The notes beneath the pieces are model-generated. The model had not been told where the DNA came from. It searched no databases and worked only from the letters and a program-made list of their open reading frames with translations. The position numbers and the translations under genes are program-made. Below, in pieces: positions 26,221 to 36,267 of a stretch of 64,000 nucleotides of DNA. This DNA comes from Dugong dugon. Its lineage: Eukaryota; Chordata; Mammalia; Sirenia; Dugongidae. The stretch's first letter is position 1. Every line of letters begins with the position of its first letter. The stretch covers positions 59,279,233 through 59,343,232 of the forward strand of contig CM057466.1 of NCBI GenBank assembly GCA_030035585.1, given 5' to 3'.

Positions 26221-27689
26221 ATTCAGTGGAGGAGAAGGGACTTTAGTTTCAGCCATGATGGAGTAACAGATATTGGACTTACTCTCCCATTATAAACCAT
26301 AAAAGCTAGAGAAATTATATGACACAATGTCCAATGCCTGGATTGGAAGAAGGTATTCACAGAAAGTGAGTCCTATATTCACCTTGGTTTTCTCCCTGAG
26401 GGAATTTTTCAAATCCTGGTGCACAAAAATAGAGCCCAAGCAGGGAGTGGAAGTCTCACTGAGAAAACAGAGAAGCAGTGGGGCTGCCAGTGTGGCTAGG
26501 ATATGAGGGACAGAGTACCAGAGAGGTGGCATTTGTAGAGAGGCCCTCCAAAAGTCTGCATAAAAATTCCCTTTGGGTCTTTGGCTAACTTCTAAGCTGC
26601 TCATGTGTGGGGCAAGGCTCTAGGAAGCTTATCAGAGAAGAGCTCTGAGCAAAGATTTGAGAAGTGGCAGAGTGCTGGGGAAGACTTTGGAGTTCAGGCC
26701 CAGCCAGAATGAAGAGACTTTTGTGAAGTCCTGGGCATTTAGTGCAGAGTCCAGAAAGATGCACCCTAGGAATAATGACAGTGTGCTAGGAGTAAGAAGA
26801 AAGATGAAATATATCCACTTTAATAAAGCCTAAAACCAAGTCTCAAGGCCATCAAAGTGATCTATCATTATTAGATCAGCATTTACAAGAAAACAACACA
26901 ATCAGAACCTGTACAAATGTATCATATTAATTTCTAGCACATAATTAAAAATTATTAGACATTCAAAGAAACAGGAAGAAGTGGCTAAGAATCAAGAGAT
27001 AAAACACACTATAAGCAGACCCAAAGATGATCCAGATATTGGAATTATTACACAAGGACTGAAAAATAACTATGATTAATTTGTTTTGAAAAGATGGAAA
27101 AATGGATGAAAAGATGAACTTCAGTAGAGTTAGAATCTACAAAACAAGTAGTTATTGTATAACTGCTGCATAAAAACTTATTGGATGGCTTTACTAAGAG
27201 AAGACAAATTAGGAGACTTGAAAAACGGGTTGAGGGGAATACGCATTATCCAAACTGAAGCAAAGAGAAAAACAACTGGACAGAGTGTAAGAGACAAAAG
27301 GGAGACATGGTCAAATATATGTGTAACTGGAGTTCTAGAACGAAGAGAGTAAATGGAAAAGAAGCAGTATTTGAAAAAGTAAAGGTTGAGAATTTTTCTA
27401 GTCTCATTGAAAGACATCAGCCTACAGATTCAAGAAGTTCAGTGAATTCATAGCAGGATAAATACAAAGAAAATCACACTTAAGCACATCATATTCAATC
27501 TGCTGAAAAACAAAGAGAAAAAGAAAATCATGAAAGCAGCCAGGGTAAAAGGGCACATTACTTTCAGGGGAACAGCAGTAAGACTAGTAACTGATTTCTC
27601 AACAGAAACCATAGAAGCCAAAGGACAATTCAGTGACACCTTTAAAGTTCTGAAAGCAAAAAACTGCCAATCTAGAGTGAATATATTGT

Positions 27690-27890
27690 TATTAGTTACC
27701 ATTGAGTCAATTCTGACTCATGGCAACCCTAAGCGTGTAGAGTAGAACTGCACTCTAAAGGGTTTTCAAGGTTGTGACCTTTTGGAAGCGGATCACCAGG
27801 TTTCACTTCTGAGGTGCCTCTGGGTGAGTTTGAACTGACAAATTTTAGGTTAGTAGTCCAATCCTTAACCATTTGCACTACCCAGGAACA
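27690..27890 (-). mobile_element. AfroSINE-related SINE, diverged
   Basis: Minus-strand copy with TTACCATTGAGTCAATTCTG, AGAGTAGAACTGCACTC and ATTTGCACTACCCAGGAACAC. The divergence suggests an older subfamily than the neighbours. It sits inside L1 sequence. Confidence 0.8.
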
Positions 27891-28154
27891 CCTAAATGAA
27901 CATATACCCTGTGAATATTTTTAAAAGAAAAATAAAGAAATTCTCAGGTAGACCAAAGCTGAGAGAGTCCATTGCCATCAAACCTGCTCTGCAAGAAATA
28001 CTTTTAAAGGAAGTTTATAAGCAAACAAGGAATACAAAGGAACTTCCTAAATCTGATAAGGTACATGCACAAAAAACTTACAGCTAAGATTATACTCAAT
28101 GGTGAATATTGAATGCTTTCCCCTTGAGATTGGGACCAGGGCAAAGATGTCTAC

Positions 28155-28180
28155 TGTCACACATACACACACACACAAAG
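28155..28180. repeat. CA microsatellite
   Basis: ACACATACACACACACACA short simple repeat. Confidence 0.8.
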
Positions 28181-28484
28181 GAAGAAATAAAATTAATATA
28201 AAATTAATTTATTCACAGGTACAGAAATCCAAAAGAATTCTCTTCCTCTTCATAACCAGTCCTATACCCTAAATTTGTACCACAGAAGAGAAGGTTGTAT
28301 AGCACATAGCCCAGATATTTTTGTGGACAGTAGTCTGAAAAAAAAAAAAAATCACAATATCCTAAACCTTAAGATAATGAATTGAACAAGCACCTAATGG
28401 GAAAAAGGGTATTGCAGAATTTATAGAATAAAAACAGAAAATAGCAGTAAATACCATAATCCCCCTTTCATGTTTCTTTACCAC

Positions 28485-28716
28485 TTCTGATTTATAAGGG
28501 ACCCTGGTGGCACAGTGGTTAAGTGCTTGGCTGCTGATCGAAAGGTTGGCAGTTTGAACCCACCAGCTGCTCCATGAGAGAAAGACGTGGCAGTCTGCTT
28601 CCTTAAAGATTTACAGCCTTGGAAACTCTATGGTGCAGTTCTACTCTGTCCTATAGGGTCGCTGTGAGTCGGAATCAACTCAGTGGCAATGGGTTTGGTT
28701 TTTGGTTCTGATTTAT
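28485..28716 (+). mobile_element. AfroSINE with 11-bp target-site duplication
   Basis: Plus-strand long-form copy, body about 28497-28705. TTCTGATTTAT occurs at 28485-28495 and 28706-28716. Confidence 0.93.
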
Positions 28717-29074
28717 GACCGATGTCAGTTAGGAAAGCTTTCAGCTGCAAGTAACATAAAACTAATTAACAAATAACTAAGAAAACAGGCATCTGGAAGT
28801 GGTGTTCATTCAGTTACTAAATAAAGCATCAAGGATATAAACTCTGTGCTCTACCGTTCTTAGCAAGTTTTACTTGCCTCCTCATGCCACTGCTCCAGGT
28901 GTCATGCCCATGTTTAAGTCAGGAAGAAGTGGAAAGTAGTGGCACCAGTGACACTTGTTTCTTCTAAGTAGGGAAAATCTTTTCAAGAAGTCCCCTAGCA
29001 GACCTCACTTCTGTCCCACTGGCCAAGGGAGGCTGATAAAGTATCTGATAAATGATATCAGAATTGACATGGCT

Positions 29075-29292
29075 GGTTTAGGTCTGTATTTCTCCACAGG
29101 TGCTTAGTTGGCATCTTGAACAGGGCAATTGTGTGGGACTGTCCTATGCATTATGGGACATGTAGCATCCCTTGTCCTGGCTTCTAAATACCAGTAGTGC
29201 TTCTCAGATACTAAGACAACCAAAAATGCCCCCCGCCCACATTTGCACTCTCTGAGGAGGGGTGACACTATTCCTAGTTGAGAACCACTGGG
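29075..29292. mobile_element. MER20-like element
   Basis: Reads in the MER20 reverse sense: GACTGTCCTATGCATTATGG, GTAGCATCCCTTGTCCTGG, CAACCAAAAATGCCCCCCGC, and a close in TAGTTGAGAACCACTGGG. Diverged. Confidence 0.75.
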
Positions 29293-30759
29293 CCATTAGT
29301 GGTTTATCACCTGGGCTGGGCATACTGTTGCCCCAAACCTAATTAGGATTCCCTTAGCAAGGAAGAAGGGAGAGATGTCTGCCCTTCTACCCACTTTGCT
29401 TTAATTTTTTTGCCCTGAATTGGAGTTGGGAGACGGGAGATTTGGGTATAATGATGTGGGGAGATGTGTAGGAGGGAGCACAGGGATAGGGTAGGAGGTA
29501 GGGGTAGTGAGGGAGGGGATAGAAATAGACTCAGGAGAGGGGGCAGGGAATAAGCCGAAGAAGTGCATTTAGTGTTGCTCCATATGGTCCAGGTAAGATA
29601 GCAAGAAGAGAGTAAAGGAAAAGGGGCATGGCATGGAGGAATCACCTAGGATATACCTGATGGCTATTTTCCCAAAGACCAGCCTCTCCATCTTTTACTT
29701 TCCACCCCGACAGGCAGAATTACTAGCCCATTTCACACCTGCCTCTTGTTTTTTCCAAAGCAGAACAATTACTTAAAAGCTGTTGTACCTCATATATATT
29801 TCATCACTGCACTGACCACACCGTCATACAACCACCCATTTATGTGCCTCTGTCCCTAATCAGACAGCTCTTTAGGAGGTCTTATTTATCTTTGATTCCC
29901 CAGTATGTCACATAATAGAAATGCAGCTAATGATTGCTGAATGAAGAATGAGTGGAAGGAAGGGAGTGATGGAGGAAAGGAGGGGAGAAAAGAAACCATG
30001 TACTTTAATTTATAGTCTCTGATGTTCCTCATTCCAATCAGTTCAACACAGAAGAGTTGGATTCCTCTTCTGTTCTGAACCCTTAAAGATGCCTTACATG
30101 CATACTGCTGATTCTGGACTTTAAAGCACTTTACTGTGAGTTCCTGACCTCCAGTCCTCATACTGGACTGTTCTTATCTCCTTTATATCCTGCTTCTTAT
30201 TATCTTCTTGTCTTTGACACCTTCCACATTTCCCTTTCAAGGCCAGAATATGCCTTTTTCCTTATGCTGCTGGCATGTATGTGTCCCAGGACCCTAAGTC
30301 TTCACATAAGTTCTGTCTACTCTTAAAAATATTGTATGCTTGGGGCTTTTTATCTTACTGGCTCCAAGGAAAATCAAGATTCTGCATTGAATTTAAATTT
30401 AATCTGTTAGTCACTTCATTATGCTTAAAGAATAACTTTTTATGATGAGGAATGCCTTTAGTTATGTTCCTAATTCTAGGAGTCTGCAGTTTTTTTTTGT
30501 TAGTTTAAGTTGAACCTGATCGCTGAAGTCATAGTGGGTTAATTTTCATAAGGTTAATAAGTACTATCAACCTATAGCAAACCTAGTTTACAACTTTAAG
30601 AAATACAGGTTTCAACAACAAACATAATCTCAAGATTACAAATCAGCAATCTTTGGAATTATTAAAACAGATCTTAAAACATTAGAGAAAAGTTCTTTAC
30701 CCTTAATAAACAGGTAACAGCAGAAACTCAATACAGATTTAAGTTACATTTATGGTAAC
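29293..30759 (+). other. CABYR intron 3, no gene seen
   Basis: Contains a GGGA/GGTAG purine-rich stretch (29420-29560), an L2-like tail at 29815-29950 (CACATAATAGAAATGCAGC, TGATTGCTGAATGAAGAATG) and GGAAGGAAGGGAG near 29955. No exon is recognised. Confidence 0.45.
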
Positions 30760-30949
30760 TAGTATGTACATAGGAGCCCTGGTGAGGCAGTGGTTAAGCA
30801 TTCAGCTGCTAACCAAAAGGTTGGTAGTTTGAATCCACCAGCCACTCCGTGGAAACCCTATGGGGCAGTTCTACTCTGTCCTATAGGGTTGCTATAAGTT
30901 GGAATTTACTCGACGGCAACAGTTTTTTGTTTTTTTTAGTATGTACATA
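30760..30949 (+). mobile_element. AfroSINE with 13-bp target-site duplication
   Basis: Plus-strand short-form copy, body 30773-30936. TAGTATGTACATA occurs at 30760-30772 and 30937-30949. Confidence 0.95.
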
Positions 30950-31314
30950 TTTGCTAACTTTCTCTCGTGTATTCTAAACTAAGCTAAATGGTTCATCTAT
31001 AGTGCCTTGCATTTTCATAAAAACTTGTCACCTGCTATTAAAGTTTAAAGCATCTGGTGTCAACTTAATTTTTTTTTCATTATGAAATAGATGTATTCAA
31101 GAGTGTATAAATGTGTGTGTATGTGTATACGTGTGTATTATCTCCTGCATTTTACTACCTAGTTTAGGAAATAGCCAGTTTAATCAGGGCTGAATCAAAG
31201 ACATTTGAGATTCATAATTTTTAATTCGATATCACATTTTCAAAACTTTTCTATATCCCTTTTAAACAAAATATTGATGTATCACTTCCCCATTTATATG
31301 TACTTTATGGTTTA

Positions 31315-31470
31315 TAGAACACTTTCAAATCCATGATTTCATTTAATATCCACAAAAACTCAGTGAGGTCAGAATGTAAACCCCGTTTTACAGATGAGGC
31401 TGAAGCTCAGAACAACTGACGTGGCCAAACTCCTGCAGCTACTACATCACAGAGCCAGGACATGAAATCC
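31315..31470 (-). repeat. MIR
   Basis: Reverse MIR core: CCCCGTTTTACAGATGAGGC, ACTGACGTGGCCAAACTC, ACATCACAGAGCCAGGACA. Confidence 0.7.
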
Positions 31471-31915
31471 AGCTCCTCTTACACGCTTTTTTTTACCATT
31501 TACTTCCGAAAATGACATCACAAATTTCCTGATAAATTGTTAATAATTCATAATTACATGGTGCCTGAGCTTTCCAGAATGTTTGTATTTCGATAGAGGA
31601 CTTCAACAGGCAAAAATGTTAAGCCTGAAGATTAATCTCCTAGATAAAATTACAGGTGCAAGCCTGTGAGGGCAAGTGGGCCCTTCTGGAGTTTCCTAAA
31701 TCATACCATGTCACTAACATCAAATTCGTCCCGAGCAAGCAATTTAGGGATTACAGTAATCCCTCTCCAATTGGTTAGGTTCTTGAAAACTCTTACGGTA
31801 AATAAACCAGTAGCTGAGGAATTTAAGACTTTATGGTGGAAAATAGGATTATGGGGCCCTTGAATGGGTGTGTGAGGGGGTCAATCTAGTCAAGAGTTGT
31901 TGGGTTTGGATTTTG

Positions 31916-32108
31916 TTGGAGCCCTGGTAGCATAGTGGTTAAGTGCTCAACTGCTAACCAAAAGGTCAACGGTTCAAACCCATCACAGGAGAAAGATGTG
32001 GCAGTCTGCTTCCATAAAGATTACAGCCCTGGAAATTCTATGGGGCAGTTCTACTCTGTCCTATAGAGTAACTATGAGTCAGAATTGACTTTGACAGCAA
32101 CGGGTTTT
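31916..32108 (+). mobile_element. AfroSINE, left arm of an inverted pair
   Basis: Plus-strand long-form copy from TTGGAGCCCTGGTAGCATAG to TTGACTTTGACAGCAACGGG. It is followed about 20 bp later by a minus-strand copy. Confidence 0.92.
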
Positions 32109-32116
32109 TATCATTA

Positions 32117-32314
32117 CCTTCAGTGTACCAAAAAACCAACCAACCAACCAACCTATTGCGATCAAGTCGATCCCAACTCATAGTGACCCTATAGGACAAA
32201 GTAGAACTGCCCCATAGGGTTTCCAAGGAGCAGCTGGTAGATTCAAACTGCCAATATTTTGGTTAGCAGCCGAGCTCTAAACCACTGTGCCACCAGGGCT
32301 CCTTCAGTGTACCA
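32117..32314 (-). mobile_element. AfroSINE with 14-bp target-site duplication
   Basis: Minus-strand short-form copy, body about 32131-32300, with a (CCAA)n-like tail AACCAACCAACCAACC. CCTTCAGTGTACCA occurs exactly at 32117-32130 and 32301-32314. Confidence 0.95.
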
Positions 32315-32930
32315 CAGGCCTCAAATTCCTCTAGCAGTGGGCTGTTGTTGCCTTGTGCTGAAGGTGGGGGCTAGTGTGCCAGAAGGTGTTTCTCAGTGTT
32401 CGTGCTCCTCCCTTCTCAGCTCTCAGCCGGCCCTGCAAGCCTGCACCAGAGGGGCTTTCTCTCCAAGCTCTGGTGGCAGCCTGCTGTTGCTTGTTACTCA
32501 GTACTGGGCTCCTGGTCAAGGCAGGGGGAGTCTGTTGCACTGGGTCCTCTTCAGGTTTAGGCTGGCCCTGTGCACCTGGGCCTCGGGTGTGGGGCTTTCT
32601 CAGTGTTCCTGCCCTTTGCCCATGTGGCAGCCAGCTCTGCCTTGTATCTGTGGTCTTGTGCTTCCATTCATCCACAGGGTTTCCACTTTTTGCCCCAGAG
32701 GTAGGAGACCTGTACTTGGTGTTAGTATAGGGTCCTGGGCCGAAGCCCCACCCCACCTCCCACACCAGGTAGCTACCAGTCACCTCCTGCGATCTGCCCC
32801 ACTCAGGGGCTCTCTCTGGTCTTCTGGCCTACCTGTATCTTTCTTGTGAGGCCCTTGGAAAAGGGCTGGTGAGTTTCCCCTCAGGTGTGGAGTTCCAGGC
32901 TGTTGCGGATTGACTTCCTAGCCCACATTT
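32315..32930. repeat. GC-rich block, possible repeat 5' UTR
   Basis: About 0.6 kb of GC-rich sequence in an AT-rich intron, with recurring words (GGGGCTTTCTC, TTTCTCAGTGTTC, TGGCAGCC) on a loose spacing of about 160-190 bp. Overlapping open frames on both strands (32259-32849, 32331-32783, 32374-32730) reflect its composition. It may be an L1 5' UTR or LTR remnant. I cannot assign it. Confidence 0.4.
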
Positions 32931-32934
32931 AGCC

Positions 32935-33142
32935 TTTTATTGTTGTTGGGTGGCATTGAGTCTATTCCCACTTGTAGTGAGCCTGTATGGCAGAGCAGAA
33001 CTGCCCCATTGGGTTTCCTAGGCTGTAATCTTGACAGGAGCAGATTGCCAGGCCTTTTCTCCCATGGAGCCACTGGTGGATTCGAACTGCCAACCTTTCC
33101 ATTGGCAGCCGAGTGCTTAAACATTGTGCCACCAGGGTTCCT
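32935..33142 (-). mobile_element. AfroSINE
   Basis: Minus-strand long-form copy from TTGTTGGGTGGCATTGAGTC to TTGTGCCACCAGGGTTCC. Confidence 0.92.
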
Positions 33143-34980
33143 TTAACAGTATCTTAAGATTTAGCTTACCAGCAAATATGGCGTCAGCCTCCTCTTCCTG
33201 TGCTCTACCACAGACGAGACAGTTCTTCTGTCCCTTCTCTCCTTGGAAGTCCCGGCTCCTCTTTGGAAATCAGGTTACTTGGGTTGTCTTATGACCCCAG
33301 CTGTGTGATAGCTCAAGAAAATGTAATGATTTTGTGGTTTATCTGGTGTTTTTTCATTACGACAGATGCAACATTTTTTTTTTTTTGCAACTTTCTACAT
33401 CCTAAGTGTAAGAGTAACTCTCTCAAGGCTGGACTTATTTTTTCCCGTACAAAAATGTATACATACATTGTTATGTGACTCTGATTGCTCTCCCCATACT
33501 GTGACAGTACACTCCTCCTTTCCACAAGGCTGGACTTAAATAAAATTTTCCCTTATTCCTCCAGCCAGAGTAGCTCTCTCTGTCCTCTGAACTCCCATAG
33601 GTCTTTCTTAGTACCACTATTACGTATTTATACTTTTTACCTATATTTGTGTATCTGTTTTATCTCCCCTACTGAACTGTAAGCTATATGAGGTCATGTC
33701 TTAATAAGGTATATATTCTCAGCAGTGCCTAGTATCCTGTTTTACACATAATGCAAGCACTTGGTAACATGCACTGGATGGGTGAAAGGGCTTTGTGAAG
33801 AAGCGGGCGAGGAAGTCCTAAAGAGGTGAATGGTTAGGAAAATGAGGTTACTGTTCTAAGCAGAGAGAGCTAAGGGTAGATGTGGCTTTTCTGTCTTTTA
33901 TTTAAAACTCTTATCCACATGTGAGCATTTGGTAGTATCCATGGTCCAGAATTAGACATCGTACTTGAATGTAAAAGAGTTCAGTACCATTCTAGAGGGA
34001 GACACTGCAGGACACTGTTCTTTGGGAAGCAGCTAAACCTACGAAAACACCTCTTCCAGTAAAGTTTTGACCCGACTCAAACATTCTTGTAAAGCAAATT
34101 CTACTTGTCCTGCAGATTTCACTATGATATTAAAGAGATGCTTCCCTAAGAACAAGCAGATGTGAAAACTTTGGAGGCATAATAACTAAGGTGGTTAGAC
34201 AGGTGACAAGCCAGAAAATGGTTTTCCAGCTCTAGGAGTTTCATGTCATCAGCTGTCTTGATCTTTCAAGCCATGGGAATTTTCGCTCTGCCTAAGGAGT
34301 CACTGAGTCCATACTTATGGATCCAGAGATCCCTTTCTACTCCTCTTGTCTGGGTCAGTACAATTTTGGCTGCATTAGCACACAAATGCCAGGTGCTATC
34401 ACTTTTACGTTAGAGTATGTGATGTATTCTAATGTAAAAAGATCCTAGAGTGCCCTAGTTTACCAGTTAATGAAGGTAAACTCTAGGCACCAATTTTCTT
34501 ATATTGAGGAATGCCTTTATTAATGTAATAGCATCTGCTTCATTAGTAAGTTATTCTTTTACCAGCTGAAGACTAGATAATTTACTGCCCAGGTTGAAGA
34601 GCTCTTTTTTTTCCTTCTCCCAGTTTTGTGTGGAATTTTGGATCAGGAGCTTTGTCCGTAGAGGTTTTCAGCTTCCTGATTTCTAGGCACAGAGTTCGGA
34701 TCTTTGTCCTCATGCTGACAGGCTTAGGGTGATATCTGCTGATTGGTTTGCCACAGTGCTTTGTAGTCACTTGTTTCTAAGGGAACCAACAGAGGGAGGG
34801 TCCTTTGAGTAGATAAGGACGGAAACATTTCCTTACCCACACTAAGTCACAGGTATTGGAAAATAAAGCCGAACTCTTTATTTGTATCGTGACCTTTGAA
34901 TGTTCAACTACTGCTACTTTCTTTATAATTCTTTCTTTGGGGAATATATGCTGATTAACCCTTCTGGCTGATGTTTTCAG
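33143..34980 (+). other. CABYR intron 3, last part
   Basis: No exon is recognised. An L2-like stretch lies at 33560-33775 (CTGAACTGTAAGCTATATGAGG, AGCAGTGCCTAGTATCCTG). The intron ends in the acceptor CTGATGTTTTCAG. Confidence 0.45.
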
Positions 34981-36267
34981 TTGAGAGGTGGTCACAAGGA
35001 ACGACACTAGAGAAGAAACCAGAACATGTAAAAGAACCAGAAAAAGCATCTGTAATTTCCCCAGAACCTACACGGAAGGAAAAATCTACGGACACAGAGG
35101 AGGACAATATATCCAAACCACTGTTTAGCAACAAAACCACCCAGTTTCCGTCAGTTCATGCGGAACTCTCAGAGCATGTGGACATACCTGAAATAGTCTG
35201 TGGTTCTTCTTCCAAACCATCCACTCCTAAGGTTACCACCCCACCCTCATCACCATCTCCAGCAGCTGTCCCACCAGAGTTTGCCTATGTTCCAGCTGAC
35301 CCAGCTCAGTTTGCTGCCCAGATGTTAGGTAAAATTTCGTCTGTTCGTTCTGATCAATCTGACATTTTAATGGTGGACGTGGCAACAAGTATGCCTGCTC
35401 TTTCTGAGGAGGTGCTGAGCTCAGAGGCTTCTGAAGATACTGTGGTGTCCCCTCCTCTTGTGTGTTCTGGAGAGGTGGTAGCAATGCAGGTTCTGAGCCA
35501 AACGTCTGTCCATGTAGATACAGGTCCTGAACCCAAAGACGATGAGGCTGAACCATCAACGGCTTCCCCACTCCCCTTGCAGGATGAACAAGAACCTCCT
35601 GCTTATGATCAACCTCCTGAAGTCCCTTTTCAGGCTGATATTCAGGTTACATCAACCCTTCATATATCATCTATATATAATGATGTGCCTGTGACTGAAG
35701 GAGTTTTTGTCGAGCAAATGCCAGAACAAATAGTTATCCCTTTTACTGATCAAGTTGCTTGTCTTAAAGAAAACGAGCAGTCACCACCAGTTAGTCCAAA
35801 ACCTGTAGCAACCAAGACAGCCTCAGGCATGTCTGCAGAATCGGTAAATTCCGCAAAACTCGCGGTACAGTTGGAGGAGGATGAAAAACATGTGTCCTCA
35901 GTACATTTGGAGGCAGAAGGAACAGTTCTGCTCTCTGACACCTCTTTGAAAGGTCTGCAAGAGGTGGCTGCACAATATGCAGAGGGCTCTGTCCGGTCAG
36001 TGGGTTCTGAGAAATCTCTGCACCTTGAAATGGAGGTCAGTGCTGTAGTCTCTGATGATACTGGGCAGGATGAGTCATGGGAAAACTCTGCCCCCCTGGA
36101 GACGGAGGCCAACCCTGTGTTCTCTGGGGGATCTGCAAAAGATGTACACTCAAGTACATCTGTAAAATCATCTAGTGGCTCCCCCAATCCTGTTCCAGAA
36201 GGTCTTACAGAACCAGAAATCGAACCAGAAGGGGAAGCAGCACCTGAACAAGGTTTGATGGAGCCAG
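34981..36267 (+). CDS. CABYR: CABYR exon 4 (coding region A)
   Basis: A 1287-bp exon encoding residues 68-497, mostly disordered, acidic and Ser/Thr/Pro-rich. It starts VERWSQGTTLEKKPE and contains a proline-rich stretch PPSSPSPAAVPPE at about residues 155-167, of the SH3-ligand type described for CABYR. Next comes the conserved block FAYVPADPAQFAAQMLGK, then EPPAYDQPPEVPF, and three degenerate repeats near residues 374, 413 and 437. The exon is symmetric: entry needs two bases, exit leaves one, and length is divisible by 3. Codon CAA at 36249-36251 (Gln491) aligns with the place where, from memory, the 493-residue human isoform stops, so here the frame continues to the donor CCAG|GTAAGA and into exon 5. 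Reading into the intron instead would stop at 36312-36314. Confidence 0.95.

Larger units (their letters stand above)
26220..28180 (+). mobile_element. Old L1 (L1M/HAL1-like) fragments
   Basis: AAGCAGCCAGGGTAAAAGGG, GATTTCTCAACAGAAACCAT and CTGAGAGAGTCCATTGCCAT, then CTTACAGCTAAGATTATACTC and TGAATGCTTTCCCCTTGAGA, are characteristic of L1M ORF1-proximal and ORF2 sequence. The element is decayed, with many stops and a gap between the two parts, and is split by a minus-strand SINE at 27690-27890. Open frames at 27155-27352, 27530-27745 and 27896-28087 are L1 remnants, not genes. Confidence 0.75.

Noticed and set aside
32259-32849. 196-residue open frame
   Set aside because: Its first bases lie inside a minus-strand AfroSINE and the rest in a GC-rich unassigned block, with competing open frames on both strands.
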